NCBI GenBank assembly: GCA_902795935.1 | Contig: CADBMS010000130.1 | Coordinates: forward strand, 1 to 7,188 | Length of the DNA: 7,188 nucleotides | From: an uncultured Methanobrevibacter sp. | GTDB lineage: Archaea > Methanobacteriota > Methanobacteria > Methanobacteriales > Methanobacteriaceae | Direction of reading: 5' to 3' | In this document: in pieces, positions 5,892 to 7,188 of the stretch | How the letters are laid out: each line of letters begins with the position of its first letter | How positions within the stretch are numbered: the first letter of the stretch is position 1 | Position numbers and translations under genes: made by a program | Notes under the pieces: model-generated | Told to the model about the DNA's origin: nothing | Database searches by the model: none | What the model saw: the letters and a program-made list of their open reading frames with translations, nothing else

Positions 5892-5899
5892 TAAGATTG

Positions 5900-5911
5900 T
5901 TTTTTTTTTTT
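5900..5911 (+). terminator. T12 intrinsic terminator of the GTPase-hsp20 operon
   Basis: A run of 12 T starts 9 nt after the hsp20 stop. It is the longest homopolymer in the window and fits archaeal oligo-T termination. The convergent SIS gene ends at 5976, so the 84-bp spacer must also stop transcription from the other side; on that strand only short T runs are present. Confidence 0.75.
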
Positions 5912-5975
5912 CATTGATTGAATTAATAGTATTTATATATTCATTATAAAACTTATTAATAAATATAATTGTTAA

Positions 5976-6989
5976 TCAGTATCGTACTTTACCAATATGT
6001 CTAGTGCTTCCAGGATCTTCATTATTATAATGAGCTAAGTAATATACAAACCATTCTAAAGGTACCACTAATATAAATGGTGATAATAATGGATTTAAAT
6101 CAGGAGCATAATTTTGCATTTTAAATACAATATTGTTTGTTTTTATCTCTTTTTTTTCACAAAATTCAATTGCACGATTAGTTAATTCATCAGCTTCTAA
6201 TTCTGCATTTAAAAATAATGTAGTAACTCCTTTTTCAACTATTTCAATCAAACCATGTCTGAATTCTCCAGAATATAATGGACACGCATGTTTAAGTGAT
6301 CCTTCCATAAACATAGTCATTGCTAATTTGTAGGCTAATCCATAGTTCGGACCTGCACCTAAACAGTAAAACAACTTTATGTCGGCATATTTTTTAGCTA
6401 ATTCTTTATTTTCTATTTCTGTAGATTTTAACAACTTTTCGATTATTTCAGGAATACTATCTAATTGCATTAAAATTTCTTTGGAAATAGGATTATAATT
6501 GGCTCCAAATAATAAATAATATAAACATAATAATTGAGTCATATAAGTTTTAGTTCCAAGTATGGCTTCTTCATGCCCACCTCTTGTTAAAATACTATGT
6601 TTAGCTTCTTTCATCATATGGCTATCTTTTTCATTTGTTATTGAGATTGTTTCTAAACCTAACTCATTGGCTTTTCTTAGTGCAGCTAACGTATCAGCAG
6701 TTTCACCCGATTGAGAAGTTACTATGAGTGCAGCATTTTTATTAGTAATTTCTTTACTGTATACAAATTCATAGCCTGTGAAAACAGTTACATAAGTATC
6801 AACAATTGTATTAATTGCTTCTTTTACGGAATAACAAGTTGATAATGAACTTCCACATCCAACTAAATATATTTTATTCATTTTTGAAAGTTTTTTGGAT
6901 ATTTGAATCATATGTTCTTTTTCTTCTTTTAGAGTATCTTTGAGGGCTTGTGGTTGTTCTTGTAATTCGTAGTACATTGTATATTTCAT
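5976..6989 (-). CDS. Double-SIS sugar-phosphate isomerase (GlmS isomerase-domain or GlmD/FrlB-like, no glutaminase domain)
   Basis: This 337-residue cytosolic protein has two SIS domains (about 38-165 and 203-330). The opening ELQEQPQALKDTL resembles the start of the GlmS isomerase half. Sugar-phosphate binding motifs are GCGSS (44-48), the classic TSQSGETADT (91-100), EEAILGTKTYMTQ (140-152), GAGPNYGLAYKLA (211-223), GEFRHG (241-246) and the C-terminal STRHIGK (328-334), where GlmS proteins keep a catalytic lysine. The N-terminal glutamine amidotransferase domain is wholly absent, so glutamine cannot be the nitrogen donor unless a partner supplies ammonia. Possible roles are ammonia-dependent glucosamine-6-phosphate synthesis, its deamination (archaeal GlmD), or fructosamine-phosphate deglycation; sequence does not decide. 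GGAGGAA (6994-7000) precedes the ATG by 4 nt and fixes the start. It is convergent with hsp20. Aminosugar supply for pseudomurein or glycans is a plausible use but only inferred. Confidence 0.9.
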   Translation of the reverse strand: MKYTMYYELQEQPQALKDTLKEEKEHMIQISKKLSKMNKIYLVGCGSSLSTCYSVKEAINTIVDTYVTVFTGYEFVYSKEITNKNAALIVTSQSGETADTLAALRKANELGLETISITNEKDSHMMKEAKHSILTRGGHEEAILGTKTYMTQLLCLYYLLFGANYNPISKEILMQLDSIPEIIEKLLKSTEIENKELAKKYADIKLFYCLGAGPNYGLAYKLAMTMFMEGSLKHACPLYSGEFRHGLIEIVEKGVTTLFLNAELEADELTNRAIEFCEKKEIKTNNIVFKMQNYAPDLNPLLSPFILVVPLEWFVYYLAHYNNEDPGSTRHIGKVRY

Positions 6990-7023
6990 TTTATTCCTCC
7001 AAAAATTTTATTATAGTAATTGT

Positions 7024-7071
7024 AATTATATCTTATTTTAATTATGTATTTATTTAATCATTTATATTTAA
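7024..7071 (-). promoter_or_regulatory. Promoter region of the SIS gene with two TATA candidates
   Basis: On the minus strand GATATAATT (7032-7024) would start transcription near 7003, giving a very short leader that just includes the SD. TTAAATATAAA (7071-7061) would give a leader of about 50 nt and lies directly beside the possible insertion-sequence end. Either could work. A TATA-like box here suggests the SIS gene is transcribed separately from the gene fragment upstream. Confidence 0.35.
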
Positions 7072-7077
7072 GGGCTG

Positions 7078-7188
7078 TCAAGTTGTTGGTTGGTTTTGTC
7101 TTTTTTTTATCCAGCCGTTTATACGTTTTTCAATTAGTGAGAATAGTCCTATTTTTGTGTTAAATTTTCTTTTTTCTGATTTTGATAG
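7078..7188 (-). CDS. 3' end of an unrecognised gene running off the window (possibly a transposase)
   Basis: On the minus strand a frame is open from the window edge for 36 codons and stops at TGA (7080-7078). The tail is very basic (about a third K or R) and ends NGWIKKRQNQPTT. All three leucines use CTA, whereas the neighbouring genes use mostly TTA, and GC is higher than around it, so it may be foreign DNA. The family cannot be told from 36 residues. Immediately past the stop the sequence reads ACAGCCCT, giving an edge AGGGCTGTCAAGTTGTTGG on the + strand that resembles insertion-sequence termini, so a transposase C-terminus is one option. A basic cytosolic tail of a membrane protein or a glycosyltransferase end are others. 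Confidence 0.45.
   Translation of the reverse strand, partial: LSKSEKRKFNTKIGLFSLIEKRINGWIKKRQNQPTT

Noticed and set aside
6133..6333. Plus-strand open frame of 66 codons within the SIS gene
   Set aside because: Shadow of the SIS coding sequence; composition is unlike a real protein and there is no start signal.
1..7188. CRISPR array, tRNA or rRNA genes, toxin-antitoxin or defence genes
   Set aside because: No regularly spaced repeats, no GC-rich structured RNA segments and no proteins of such families were seen on either strand.

Overview
The window looks like a piece of chromosome from a very AT-rich methanogenic archaeon, most likely a member of the Methanobacteriales (Methanosphaera or Methanobrevibacter type). 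The evidence is the gene content: a homocysteine-biosynthesis protein paired with a NIL-domain ferredoxin, a NOG1-type GTPase, and an archaeal AMMECR1 protein. Signals also fit archaea: TATA-like boxes, GGAGG/GGTGAT ribosome binding sites and an oligo-T terminator. The genus is an inference from composition and gene content and was not checked by a search.

Layout, left to right. Positions 1-89 may hold the 3' tail of a + strand gene entering from outside. Positions 111-2061 (minus strand) form a two-gene sulfur-assimilation operon: a HcyBio (DUF39/COG1900) protein with two CBS domains, followed after 16 bp by a NIL plus 2x[4Fe-4S] ferredoxin. Positions 2062-2348 are a divergent promoter region with a perfect 15-bp direct repeat and a 7-bp-stem inverted repeat. 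Positions 2349-4288 (+) form an operon of tldD (metalloprotease subunit) and an AMMECR1-domain gene separated by 2 bp. Positions 4289-4444 are an AT-only-looking spacer with a tandem octamer. Positions 4445-5891 (+) are a NOG1-like GTPase gene overlapping a small heat-shock protein gene by 14 bp, closed by a run of 12 T. Positions 5976-6989 (minus) encode a two-SIS-domain sugar-phosphate isomerase related to the GlmS isomerase half. Positions 7078-7188 (minus) look like the 3' end of another gene with different leucine codon choice, whose stop codon lies in a sequence resembling an insertion-sequence end.

Functionally this is mostly core metabolism and housekeeping: methionine-precursor sulfur incorporation, peptide maturation or proteolysis, ribosome assembly and protein folding, and aminosugar metabolism. 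I see no CRISPR array, tRNA, rRNA or clear defence system. The points most worth a second look are the unannotated direct-repeat operator between the sulfur operon and tldD, the tldD-AMMECR1 pairing, the probable TTG start of the HcyBio gene, and the possible mobile-element edge at the right end.
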